DNA of 64,000 nt from Victivallis vadensis (GTDB taxonomy: Bacteria; Verrucomicrobiota; Lentisphaeria; Victivallales; Victivallaceae). This document shows, piece after piece, positions 47,512-56,390 of this stretch. The DNA lies in NCBI RefSeq assembly GCF_003096415.1, contig NZ_QEKH01000021.1, positions 26,163-90,162 on the forward strand. Direction: 5' to 3'. The notes under the pieces are model-generated. The model was not told where the DNA came from. It searched no databases and saw nothing but the letters and a program-made list of their open reading frames with translations. The stretch's first letter is position 1; each line of letters opens with the position of its first letter. The position numbers and the translations under genes are program-made.

Positions 47512-50201
47512 CACCCCTCCCGCACCAGACGCAGCGTCCGGATCGCCGCCGCAGGCAGCGTCAGCCGGAGCGGGTTGCCGCACAGCGGTTCTCCGTCGGA
47601 AGTTTCGTCCAGCCGGACCTGGCAGGCCCGCAGGCCCGCAGGCAGCTGCACCGAAACTTCGCTTTCCCGCCGCTCCGGGTTGTAGATGCGCAGAATATCG
47701 CCGTTGCCGTCCTCCGCCTTTTTGAGGGCGGAAAATACCGCGTCGCCGTTCAATTCAATGCCGGCAGCCTGAAGCGGCAGCCGCTGCTTCTCCGGCGGCA
47801 GATCGCGGAAGAACAGTTCGCGTACCGCGCTGCACTGGTCGCACGGCCGACCGCCGGTCAATTTATGCGGATCGACCGAATCGAAGGCGGCGAAAGCCGG
47901 GGCGAGGTACGCCTGAAGTTCCCGCTCCAGCTCCGCCGGAGCCGCTTCGCCGGGACGCAGCGCGAACCGGAAGACGTGGTCCCCGATCAATTTGCCTTCG
48001 GGCGCGCACCACTCCACGCCGGAACGGACCCACCGTCCCGCCTCGTCGTAGCGGACCGCATTCACATTGCCGGTCGAACGCAGCAGCGTCAGCGCGATCC
48101 GGCCGTCGGCCAGATGCTCGTACTCATGCAGCCCCTCGTTCAGGCAGCTGAACTGCCGCTTTCCCTCCCGGATCGTGATCACGCCGGAGTCGGGCTGGTC
48201 CGCGTTGTGGCGCCCCTCCTGCCGGAGCAGCTCGTCGCGGGTGCGCTGTTCGAAACCGAACGGCACCGACGCCAGAGTGACCGGCGACACGATTCCGGGA
48301 CGGAACACCGCCCGCAGCCTGTGGGAGCCGGAGCGGTTTTCGATCCGGGTTTCGACCGCGACATGGCGGGAAAACTCATCGAGGATGTACTCGACGGCCA
48401 GCCGGTTCGGAACCGTCTCCGCCGTCGGGCGGCACAGTTCAAAATCGTAATCGCGCGGCAGCTCGAATTCATAGTCGACCCGCACGCCCTGCCGCAATCC
48501 CCGCCGGAAGCCGACGACATGTATCCGCGAAATCGCGCCCAGCTCCCGGATGCTTCCGCCTTCGACCGGCAGGAAGTTGTAGGAGTGCCCGGCATCGCCC
48601 TCGTCGGTGAACGAAACCAGGTCCGGGAATATTTCACCGGAATCTTTGTCAAGGAGTTCGGTCCGCCCCGATGCGTCGACCGTGAAGCGCACGAACGCAT
48701 TCTCCAGCACCGTTCCGGCTGCGGCGTCGGCCACCTCCAGCGGCGCGCCCTCTCTGTACCCCAGCCGCAGGACCCGGAAGCCGCACGGCGGCAACGCTTC
48801 GGCGGCAATCTCAAGCTCGACCCGCAGTGCCGGAATCTGTCCGGGCAGGTTGATCGCCGAGTAATTGGTCTGGAACCGCCGTTCCATCGAACGGACCGCG
48901 AACCGCACCGGTTCGCCGGCGGGACCGGTAAGCCGGATCGACGCCGGGTTTTCGTCCAGCGGCAGAAACACCTCCGCCGTCATCACCTCCGAACGGGAAT
49001 GAGGCAGCGGGTTGAACAACGCGAGCAGATACTCCGCCGGATTCAATCCCTTCCGGTCGAGCCGCGCCCAGAACTGCCGGACGCCGCGGTCGGTCAGGTC
49101 TTTCACCAGATCGCCAATCCGGGCGAAGCGGTTGGCGTTGTCCTGATGGACCCGGTCGGTGCTGCATCCGCAGATCGAATCGTGCGGATGGTTGCGCAGC
49201 AGCGATTTCCACAGATAGCGGAAATAGTCGCGGTCGTACAGGGCGTCGCCGCCGAGCTGTTCGAGCAGGATGTACAGCGGCTCGAGACGCAGTTCGATCA
49301 GCGCTTCGAAGTGCGCGTTCTGCCGTTTCAGCGGCAGCCGGGCCGACAGCGTCCCCTGCAGAACGTTGCCGGAAGCGCCGTAGCGCAGTTCGCCGGTTTC
49401 ACGGTGCAGCGCGATGCCATGCTCCGCCGCGAACGTCCGCACCGCTTCCAGATAACCGCAGAGGGTGGACTGGCGGATCACATCCGGCGCGATCCGGCGG
49501 TTCAGCTCCTCCAGAACCGGCAGCAGGTTCTCCTGCGCCTCCAGATGGTCGACGCCGTTCATCAGCAGCCGGTGCGGTGTGACCGCCTCGGATTCCTGCG
49601 CCGCCTCCACTTCGCGGAAAAAGAGCAGCGCCAGTTCCGGGTCTTCCGGAAAACGCTGCGCATTGTTGTACCAGCGGCTCATAAAGGAGGCCAGCACCGC
49701 CGAACCGTCGGGCGAACACCATTCAAACTCATTGGGCTGCGCTTCCCCCTCCCGCCGGTAGCCGCGCCCGAATACGCAGTTGTCGATGCCGAAGCCGCGG
49801 AAAACCTGCGGCAATTGTCCGATCAATCCGAACTGGTCGGGCGTATAGCCGCACCGGGCGCACGCTCCGAACTCCTCCGCCAACGCGGTTCCCGCCAGCA
49901 GATTCCGCACGGTGGCCTCGCCGCCGGTCAGGAAGAAGTCGTTCTGCACATACCACGGCCCGACTTTCAGGTTGCCCGAGCGGATATACCGCTCCAGTTC
50001 CGCGCGGCGGTATGGCCGGACTTCCAGATAATCCTCCAGACAGACGGTCTGCGCATCCAGCTCGAACACATACTCCGGATACTCCCGGTAGATCTCCAGC
50101 AGGTGATCAATCAGGTCGACCAGCCGGTGGCGGAACACCTCGAACGGCTGGTACCACTCCCGGTCCCAGTGCGTATGTGAAATCACGTGAAACTGCTTCA
50201 T
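47511..50201 (-). CDS. GH38 alpha-mannosidase (MngB-like)
   Basis: 896 residues, cytoplasmic (no signal peptide). Retaining, metal-dependent alpha-mannosidase. HVISHTHWDREWYQ (residues 5-18) supplies zinc ligands. GYTPDQFGLIGQLPQ carries the nucleophile Asp122, and RNHPHDSICGCSTDRVHQDN is the GH38 helical-domain motif with further zinc-site residues. The C-terminal about 500 residues are the beta-domains of family 38. ATG at 50201 is chosen over one at 50219 because AAAGG sits 8 nt upstream. It precedes its regulator in a two-gene operon. Confidence 0.92.
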   Translation of the reverse strand: MKQFHVISHTHWDREWYQPFEVFRHRLVDLIDHLLEIYREYPEYVFELDAQTVCLEDYLEVRPYRRAELERYIRSGNLKVGPWYVQNDFFLTGGEATVRNLLAGTALAEEFGACARCGYTPDQFGLIGQLPQVFRGFGIDNCVFGRGYRREGEAQPNEFEWCSPDGSAVLASFMSRWYNNAQRFPEDPELALLFFREVEAAQESEAVTPHRLLMNGVDHLEAQENLLPVLEELNRRIAPDVIRQSTLCGYLEAVRTFAAEHGIALHRETGELRYGASGNVLQGTLSARLPLKRQNAHFEALIELRLEPLYILLEQLGGDALYDRDYFRYLWKSLLRNHPHDSICGCSTDRVHQDNANRFARIGDLVKDLTDRGVRQFWARLDRKGLNPAEYLLALFNPLPHSRSEVMTAEVFLPLDENPASIRLTGPAGEPVRFAVRSMERRFQTNYSAINLPGQIPALRVELEIAAEALPPCGFRVLRLGYREGAPLEVADAAAGTVLENAFVRFTVDASGRTELLDKDSGEIFPDLVSFTDEGDAGHSYNFLPVEGGSIRELGAISRIHVVGFRRGLRQGVRVDYEFELPRDYDFELCRPTAETVPNRLAVEYILDEFSRHVAVETRIENRSGSHRLRAVFRPGIVSPVTLASVPFGFEQRTRDELLRQEGRHNADQPDSGVITIREGKRQFSCLNEGLHEYEHLADGRIALTLLRSTGNVNAVRYDEAGRWVRSGVEWCAPEGKLIGDHVFRFALRPGEAAPAELERELQAYLAPAFAAFDSVDPHKLTGGRPCDQCSAVRELFFRDLPPEKQRLPLQAAGIELNGDAVFSALKKAEDGNGDILRIYNPERRESEVSVQLPAGLRACQVRLDETSDGEPLCGNPLRLTLPAAAIRTLRLVREG

Positions 50202-50245
50202 ATCCGGATACCTTTCCATGACGGTTGCTGATTTTTCCTGTTATA

Positions 50246-50274
50246 ATTATACCGGATTGCCTGATCAAAAGCAA
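50246..50274 (-). promoter_or_regulatory. promoter of the mannosidase-regulator operon
   Basis: Minus strand TTGCTT (50269-50274), 17 nt, TATAAT (50246-50251), about 45 nt upstream of the ATG at 50201. Confidence 0.7.
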
Positions 50275-50313
50275 GGATTGTTTGAACAAATCAAATGATA
50301 TTCCATGCAATAT

Positions 50314-50331
50314 TCATACAATTTTGTATGA
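50314..50331. promoter_or_regulatory. palindromic operator candidate, mannosidase operon
   Basis: TCATACAA-tt-TTGTATGA is a perfect inverted repeat about 40 nt upstream of the -35. Its ATACA/TGTAT half-sites match those near the other two GntR/LacI-type genes. Confidence 0.55.
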
Positions 50332-50430
50332 TAGCTCTCTCAAAAAATTTTGCTTTTGCATGATTCCCCGTTGACATTCGCTACGGTTCCGCGCATAATT
50401 AATAACAGAAAAAGCCTGCGTAATTATGTG

Positions 50431-50560
50431 CGGCAGGGTGCCGCTGCCGGGCACGCACGCCAATGCCCCTTCGGGGGGGACGCGCGGCGTCTGGCGGCAA
50501 GGTGCCGCTGCCGGGTGCGCGCTCCACACCCTTCGGGGTCGCGCGGCGTCTGGCACAAGC
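50431..50560 (+). repeat. partial copies of the GCAAGGTGCCG repeat family
   Basis: Two degenerate units begin with CGGCAGGGTGCCGCTGCCGG (50431) and CGGCAAGGTGCCGCTGCCGG (50495). Each is followed by a CCCC/GGGG or CACCC/GGGGT hairpin and GCGCGGCGTCTGG. They stand directly before candidate RNA copy B, as the tandem units do before copy A. Confidence 0.7.
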
Positions 50561-50590
50561 AAGCGAAGGTTGGTCTCCATAACCACTTAC

Positions 50591-50977
50591 GCGGCGCACA
50601 ATAAGCGCGGTCAGCGCCGCGAACGAATGTGAGGGAATTATTTTGCGGCAGCAAAATAACGAGGAACGATAGTGACGAAGCCGAACGTAGAGAGCGAAGC
50701 CCCCCTGGCGTAGTGAGCGCAGCGAACGTTGAAGGGTTGGCGGGCGCAGCCCGACAAGTAAGCGGCAAAGCCGCGCCCGCGAGTGGGAATGCTTCGCAAG
50801 TCAACGGGAGTCCCGAGGCGAGCGGGGAGGTCCGGAGGGCGAGTGGCCCTCCGGAGCCATCCGCATAAGACATAACGACCAGTTTGTGAACTGTAATGAT
50901 GCGGAAAGGCAGACTAAACTTATGAGTAAGTACATGATCACGTGCGACTGGAAAGCGGAGATGAATCTCTGCACTCC
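50591..50977 (+). ncRNA. candidate structured RNA element, copy B
   Basis: About 387 nt aligned end to end with copy A. Stems are GCGGCGC/GCGCCGC (50591/50614), TTATTTTGC/GCAAAATAA (50638/50651), CGGGC/GCCCG (50741/50749), GCGGC/GCCGC (50762/50770), TCCGGAGGGC/GCCCTCCGGA (50831/50846), CCGCA/TGCGG enclosing an insert with CAGTT/AACTG, and GCGGAGA/TCTCTGC (50955/50966). The second and third stems differ from copy A by paired changes. The last has a G-U pair on the plus strand that would be A-C on the minus, so the plus strand is the likely RNA. Confidence 0.55.
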
Positions 50978-51082
50978 AAGGTTGATATCGGACGGCATTG
51001 GGCCGGACAAGTAAACATCGCCTTTGAGTTGTTGCCGGTAACGCCCTGAAATAAAAAGTGAGTTGCGGACAAAGGATAAAAT

Positions 51083-51277
51083 ATGTATAACATGATAAAG
51101 GATAAGCAGATGCAATATAAAAATCCAGCAACTTCTCTTAACATACCCGGCATTATGCGTCAGAGTTTTACCCTTATTGAGCTGCTCATTGTAATAGCGA
51201 TCATCGCTATTGTGGTAACCTCAAAAGCTGGATTTTTTTTGCAATTTTCTGCAATTTTTGCTTTCAAGGCTCTATGA
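51083..51277 (+). pseudogene. truncated prepilin-like gene
   Basis: The frame opens behind AAAGGA with MYNMIKDKQ and reaches [19 protein letters not shown], a normal prepilin signature. It then switches to unrelated VVTSKAGFFLQF and stops after 64 residues. The expected [13 protein letters not shown] and H-x9-DG tail are gone. The break coincides with the start of A/T-rich foreign-looking DNA near 51213. Confidence 0.8.
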
Positions 51278-51958
51278 GGAACGATAGATTACAATAGAAA
51301 TATGGTCTACGGTATACATATTTCTTAACACTCAAGGTAGCATAACTATACCGAGATGTCAAATATTTTATGGACATCTTTCTGTTACCGTCGTACCTTT
51401 TTCTATATCTGCCGATAACTTCCAAGGACTAGTTGGTAAAAACGATACCGAAACACTTTTACCGTTCGCCTTATTTCTTCTCCTCCTTGCCTTGCTCTTC
51501 TAAAGTAGAATCTTTTGTCTGGTATCCGTTACAGTTCCTCTGTTAAAATTGATATACAGGGCATTTACCAACGTAATAGCCATCATGACGTGGAAACGAG
51601 TTCACCTGTTCGGCCAATGGCAACGTGTCAAAGACGTGTATTTTTCAAATCTGCTATGGAACTGACAGGAATAATTTCTCGACATGGGAGAGGGCACTCT
51701 TGTTCTGGAGCCTTGAGCATCTCAGTCGTGAAGGAACTCGGAAGAGGCTGGAATATTTCTTCTACTTGGATAGTTACAAGGTCAAATGGTACTCCTGCAG
51801 TTTTGAACAAAACCAGAAAAGAAGTTTCCATTTCTGGCATGAAGCTCGAAATTTGGGCGTGAAGACTCAAGGATACTTTTATTTTAATCACTTGCATTTT
51901 TTCGTATGCGGCAGTATTGTGAGAACAGTAAAACGCCCAACTTTCGGAGGATGCTTTC
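51278..51958. other. A/T-rich decayed island
   Basis: Composition is clearly poorer in G/C than the flanks. Several frames stay open for 100-200 codons, but none resembles a known family or carries a good start, and the frames overlap each other. A transposase or integrase was looked for and not seen. It is probably decayed inserted DNA. Confidence 0.5.
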
Positions 51959-52240
51959 ATGAGGCTTTATACCAAAGAGCATTTGTGGCTGGATTTCGAA
52001 GATGGCATTGTGGTTCTGGGATTGACTTCATATGCAATTTCCCAATTGGGAGAAATTACATTTCTGACACAATATATCACCAAGAGGAGGAATTTTCAAG
52101 GGCAAACGACTCAAAAGTCGTTAATTATAAAGCGTTTAACGCATTACGCAGAACACATTATAAACAATCACTACGAGAGGAAATCATGGTTGACCGTTTT
52201 TGTCAATATACTACCTCCTGCTGATTTAGGAAGCCATTAA
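51959..52240 (+). pseudogene. GcvH-like (glycine cleavage H protein) remnant
   Basis: ATG at 51959 has GGAGG upstream. The first about 33 residues, MRLYTKEHLWLDFEDGIVVL and LGLTSYAISQLGEITFL, match the N-terminus of H protein (YTKEHEW...VGIT-YAQ-LG-I-F). After that the sequence loses the lipoyl-lysine region (ESVK). A different frame briefly resumes with SPRGGIFKGK, as expected after a frameshift. The protein cannot carry lipoate, so it is called a relic. No gcvT or gcvP is nearby. Confidence 0.55.
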
Positions 52241-52526
52241 AATACCAGCCTTTTATTTTGCATAAAGGAAACGCAGATGTAACGTCATCGCGATTACAAT
52301 TCTGACTGCAAACCTGATCCGGTGGATGCTGGAGCCGGGGTGGCCTTTATCGCGGCCAATTCCAACTCCGATTTTCATCTTGAGAATGTCGGGATTTATC
52401 CATGAGTACAGGGTGGCCGCATAAAGCCGTCCGGTTCCGCAAGCCCTGAAGTAGGAGCCAAGCGGTCCGCGCCGGTCAATCCCTGCGCTCGCTGATTCCG
52501 GCTCCGTGCTCAACCGCAGAGGCCGC
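52241..52526 (+). other. short relic frame, function unknown
   Basis: The plus strand has an open stretch reading CKPDPVDAGAGVAFIAANSN and ending NVGIYP before a TGA at 52403-52405, G/C-richer than the island before it. It has no start and looks like the tail of a lost gene. Nothing else is seen before the AraC-type stop at 52527. Confidence 0.3.
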
Positions 52527-53378
52527 TCACCCCAGCATATTGTTGTTCCTGAAATCTTTGGGTGTCTGTCCGGTATATTTTTTGAACAGCCGGTAAAAAA
52601 AGAACTCGTTGTCGTATCCGACCCGGGCGCTGATCTGCTTGACGGTCAGGTCGCTGCCCAGCAGCAATGCTTTTGCCCGCTCGATGCGATGGTTGCAGAT
52701 ATACTGCTTGGGAGTGACCCCGAACGTGCGGTGAAAATCCGCGGAAAAATCGTTGTAGTTCATTCCGGCGATCACCGCCAGCCCGGTTACAATCAGATTC
52801 TTCTCCAGATTCCGGTCGATGTATTCGAGTACGGTGGAGTAACGTCCGATATTCATCACCTGTTCGTAGTCGTTCTTCGGCATCGCGGCCAGAAAAGGGG
52901 TCAGGAGACGACGCAGGATGATGTCGGCTCCGATCAACGCTTCCACACCGTCGTCGGTCTCCGCGCAGTGCAGCAGTTCTCTCATCAGCGCTTCCGTGTC
53001 CGGAGGCGCCTTCAATCCGATCAACCGCCGGAAGTAATTCACATTCTCCAGCCGGGCCGAACGGAAATGCAGCCAGTAATGGGTGAACTTACCGGTCGTG
53101 GAGTAGCGGAACGGATGGTCCACCGGAATCAGATACACCATTCCCGGCTCCAGCAGATAGCTGCCGTCCGCAAAAATCAACCTCACATTGCCGTCCACCA
53201 CATAGTAGAAGCGGAAATACGGATCGGCCTGGAATGGATGATAGGCATCGAGATCGTCCTTCGCCGCCATTCCGCTCACCAGCACATTCAAGTCGAGATG
53301 GTTGACCAATTCCCGCTCCGGACTGTCGGCAAAGAAAAACGCGATCTCATCCTTGACCTGATGCCTCAGCTCTTTCAT
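52527..53378 (-). CDS. AraC-family regulator
   Basis: 283 residues. The N-terminal about 100 residues are a cupin-like sensor (FRFYYVVDGNVRLIFADGSY, GMVYLIPVDHPFRYST). The C-terminal double helix-turn-helix reads LIVTGLAVIAGMNYNDFSADFHRTFGVTPKQYI and LTVKQISARVGYDNEFFFYRLFKKYTGQTPKDFR. GGGGGA precedes the ATG. It is divergent from the GH29 fucosidase gene with a 114-bp shared control region and is most likely its activator. Confidence 0.9.
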   Translation of the reverse strand: MKELRHQVKDEIAFFFADSPERELVNHLDLNVLVSGMAAKDDLDAYHPFQADPYFRFYYVVDGNVRLIFADGSYLLEPGMVYLIPVDHPFRYSTTGKFTHYWLHFRSARLENVNYFRRLIGLKAPPDTEALMRELLHCAETDDGVEALIGADIILRRLLTPFLAAMPKNDYEQVMNIGRYSTVLEYIDRNLEKNLIVTGLAVIAGMNYNDFSADFHRTFGVTPKQYICNHRIERAKALLLGSDLTVKQISARVGYDNEFFFYRLFKKYTGQTPKDFRNNNMLG

Positions 53379-53405
53379 GGAAATCCCCCGCTGAATTTAG
53401 AAAAG

Positions 53406-53460
53406 TGCATATAATACCGGATACAAATGCATTGACATAATGCCAATTCTATTATATAAT
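53406..53460 (+). promoter_or_regulatory. operator-like repeat and consensus promoter of the fucosidase operon
   Basis: TTGACA (53432-53437), 17 nt, TATAAT (53455-53460) is a full sigma70 consensus. TGCAT/ATGCA arms (53406-53410 and 53427-53431) abut the -35 and could bind the divergent AraC-type protein. Confidence 0.75.
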
Positions 53461-53492
53461 AAGAACAGGAAAATATCAAGGAGAGAATTTCG

Positions 53493-55250
53493 GTGAATTA
53501 CAATAATATAAAGAATTTCAGCCGCGCCCGGTTCGGAATGTTTCTCCACTGGGGGCTCTATTCGGTTCCGGCCGGACGCTGGAAGGGCGAGCGGATGGAT
53601 TACATCGGGGAGTGGATTCAATCCCGTTTCCGCATCCCCAACACCGAATACGCGGCGCTGGCGGAACAATTCAATCCGACGCGGTTCGACGCCGACGAAT
53701 GGGTGAAATCCGCAAAAGCGGCGGGCATGACCTACCTCGTGTTCACCGCGAAGCATCACGACGGATTCGCCATGTACCACAGCCGGGTAAGTCCGTACAA
53801 CATCGTCGATGCGACGCCGTTCGGACGGGACGTACTGCGGGAGTTGGCACATGCCTGCGAACGGTATGGGATGAAACTGGGAATCTACTACTCCCACTGC
53901 CTGGACTGGCACGAGGCCGACGGCGCGGACCCGGGACCGGACTCCCCCAAAAACTTCGGCATGTCCTGGGGCAACGATTGGGATTATCCGGATTGGTCCG
54001 GGAAAAACTTCTCCCGCTATTTCGAAAACAAGGCGCTCCCCCAGGTGGAGGAGCTGCTGACCGACTACGGTCCGGTTTTCCTGATGTGGTTCGACTGCCC
54101 GCTGGGGATCAGCGAGGCGCAGGGCAAAAAACTGCGCAAGCTGGTCAAGTCGCTCCAGCCGGATTGTCTCATCAACGGCCGGATCGGACACGGCATGGGC
54201 GATTTCGGCAGTCTCGGCGACAATCAGTCCCCCGCCGGAAAGTCACGGATTCCGCTGGAATCGGCCCATACGCTCAACCATACCTGGGGATACAAAAAAG
54301 ACGACCACAACTGGAGCAACGCCGGGCACCTGATCGACGGACTGCTCTCCTGCAACGAGAAAGATGTCAATTACCTGCTGAACATCGGCCCCCGCCCCGA
54401 CGGCAGACTGCCCGAGGCGTCGCTCGACATTCTCGGGGAAGTCGCGGAATGGCGGAACCGCAACGGCGTCAGGATCGAAGGGACCGGCCCCAACCCGTTT
54501 CCCCAGGCTTTTCCGTGGGGATACTGCACGTTGTCCGGCAGCACGCTCCAGTTTTTTGTGAAGGAGCATCGGAAGGAAATCGAGATTTCCGGACTACGCA
54601 ACGAGGTGAAGGCGTGCAATCTGCCGTTCGAACGGAACGGGACGCTTCTTCGCATCGCACTCCCGGCCGAACGCGGCGACGACCTGCCGCTGGTCGTCAA
54701 GGTAAAAACCACCGGGAAACCCGAGATTGACCGAACGCTGACGCTTCAGGACGGCGTTCTGATCCTGTCCCCGGCAAGCGGGGAGATCGTTCACGGGAAC
54801 GCTGCGGCAACCGCTTCCGGGGAAACGATACTCGGCGCGGCGGCGGAGGTGCTGACGGAAAAGCCGGAATGTTCGCTGAACGACGGCGGAGCCCTGACCC
54901 AGTGGAACCACCCCGGCGACGGAGTCAGCTGGGACATCCGGATTCCGGAAGCCGGGTCTTACGAGTTTCAGGTTGTGACCGAGAACCGTTGTCACAGCGC
55001 CCCCTGGACCGGCGGCCGCCGCGTGCGGCTGGAATTCGCCGGACAACGCCTGGAATGTGAACTCCGGGAAGATGAAAAACTCACCTCCCGCTGCTACGCC
55101 CGGGCCATCTCCAAGATCGGGACGTTGACTCTTTCCGGCTCTGCCAGCGGAATTCTTCGACTTTCCAATCTGAGCACCAACAAAACGGAGGCCGCAAACA
55201 TGAATCTGACCACTGTGAGAATTCAACAACAGACCAGGAGAACAAAATGA
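53493..55250 (+). CDS. GH29 alpha-L-fucosidase
   Basis: 585 residues. Retaining alpha-L-fucosidase: [32 protein letters not shown] and [10 protein letters not shown] with nucleophile Asp201 are family 29 landmarks; [16 protein letters not shown] closes the barrel. Residues about 340-560 add beta-sandwich domains. There is no signal peptide, so it is either cytoplasmic or exported by an unusual route. GTG at 53493 is chosen from the AAGGAGAG upstream. The stop overlaps the next ATG (ATGA), coupling it to the prepilin gene. The final 20 residues look like an extension created by that overlap. Confidence 0.93.
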   Translation: MNYNNIKNFSRARFGMFLHWGLYSVPAGRWKGERMDYIGEWIQSRFRIPNTEYAALAEQFNPTRFDADEWVKSAKAAGMTYLVFTAKHHDGFAMYHSRVSPYNIVDATPFGRDVLRELAHACERYGMKLGIYYSHCLDWHEADGADPGPDSPKNFGMSWGNDWDYPDWSGKNFSRYFENKALPQVEELLTDYGPVFLMWFDCPLGISEAQGKKLRKLVKSLQPDCLINGRIGHGMGDFGSLGDNQSPAGKSRIPLESAHTLNHTWGYKKDDHNWSNAGHLIDGLLSCNEKDVNYLLNIGPRPDGRLPEASLDILGEVAEWRNRNGVRIEGTGPNPFPQAFPWGYCTLSGSTLQFFVKEHRKEIEISGLRNEVKACNLPFERNGTLLRIALPAERGDDLPLVVKVKTTGKPEIDRTLTLQDGVLILSPASGEIVHGNAAATASGETILGAAAEVLTEKPECSLNDGGALTQWNHPGDGVSWDIRIPEAGSYEFQVVTENRCHSAPWTGGRRVRLEFAGQRLECELREDEKLTSRCYARAISKIGTLTLSGSASGILRLSNLSTNKTEAANMNLTTVRIQQQTRRTK

Positions 55251-55957
55251 AAAAAACAGAAAACAAAAACAACTGTTTCACGCTCATCGAACTGCTCGTG
55301 GTAATCGCGATCATCGCGATTCTGGCGGGCATGCTGCTCCCGGCATTGAGTAAGTCGCGGGAGAGGGCGAAAGCGATTACCTGCACCTCAAACATGAAGC
55401 AGGTCTTCACAGGACTTTCCATGTATGTGAACGACTACAACGGTTGGCTGCCGCGGACTAATTGGCACTGCGCGTATGCTACATCTATTGTGGGCTATCT
55501 GGGGATCTCCAGCGGTGTTGAATGGGGAGGTGCTCCGTATTACAAACAGCCGAAGACAGTTCTGCACTGCCCGGCGGCGGACACGTCGATCACCGGTTCC
55601 GTTACGTATTACGGACCGTCGTATTCCCCGACGATGAAATGGCCAGTTTCTTATGCAGGGGGAAAAGAGAACGGATGCTGGATTTACCTTGACGACTGGG
55701 ATTTGACCAAGCCGTCGCAGAAACTGGACAAGATCCTAAGTGGATCGGCCATTCTGGTGGACATGAATTGGACGCTGAATGAAACAGGCTTCGCCGGTGT
55801 TCAAGTTTTTGTCGGGGATTATACCCTGTCCTCCCCGAACGCGCCCGGATTCAAGCACAATCTCGGGAGCAATTTCCTATTTACGGACGGTCATGTTGCC
55901 CTAGTTCGGTATCGCAACGGCGCGAACTGTCTCGACAACGACTACAAAATGCTTTGA
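55247..55957 (+). CDS. prepilin-like protein, H-x9-DG type
   Basis: 236 residues. [10 protein letters not shown] precedes [19 protein letters not shown] and [20 protein letters not shown]; the tail [19 protein letters not shown] is the H-x9-DG motif. AGGAGA lies just before the ATG, which overlaps the GH29 stop. It sits between the fucosidase and, after a relic, a large clan-A glycosidase. Confidence 0.88.
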   Translation: MKKTENKNNCFTLIELLVVIAIIAILAGMLLPALSKSRERAKAITCTSNMKQVFTGLSMYVNDYNGWLPRTNWHCAYATSIVGYLGISSGVEWGGAPYYKQPKTVLHCPAADTSITGSVTYYGPSYSPTMKWPVSYAGGKENGCWIYLDDWDLTKPSQKLDKILSGSAILVDMNWTLNETGFAGVQVFVGDYTLSSPNAPGFKHNLGSNFLFTDGHVALVRYRNGANCLDNDYKML

Positions 55958-55982
55958 TACACTGAAAATCAATCCGTCATAT

Positions 55983-56372
55983 TTGAGGTGCCCAATGGCA
56001 GTCTGCAAAAATTCTTGTTCCTTCCCAATTTTGACCTGCCAGGTCATTGCGGAAGCGGACTGCCATATCATCCACGAAAACAAGGTGTCAGAACCCACCC
56101 GAACCCTGTTCCTCGCCGATTCGCGGAGCAACTGGTTTTATTCCGATTTACGGGTACGTGTTCCCAACACTACCGTTTTCACCTCCAGGCCGTTTTTGCT
56201 TGCTCACCAAAACCGGAGCAATGCGGCTTTTTTCGACGGGCATTGTGAGAATCTTTCCAAAGACAAGATCAAAAAAAGTTTTCTCCCGATTCCCCATTCG
56301 CCTATTGACCGGGAGAGTATTCCAAAAGAAAAAAAGATAAGAAGCCCATACCGAGATTTGTCAGAAAAATAG
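55983..56372 (+). pseudogene. C-terminal fragment of a prepilin-like gene
   Basis: A frame of about 129 codons has no prepilin signature but contains RTLFLADSRSNWFYSD and HQNRSNAAFFDGHCENLS, the end of an H-x9-DG prepilin. The region fills the 55958-56390 gap. A possible ATG at 55995 lacks a good ribosome site. It could be the tail of a second prepilin gene deleted or recombined with its neighbour. Confidence 0.6.
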
Positions 56373-56390
56373 TTTCCAGAAAGGATCAAA

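Noticed and set aside
51278-51960. Insertion sequence in the A/T-rich island
   Set aside because: No transposase motif, terminal inverted repeats or direct repeats could be found by eye.
52253-52513. 86-codon minus-strand frame beside the AraC-type gene
   Set aside because: No ribosome site and no family resemblance; the opposite strand has a better relic frame.
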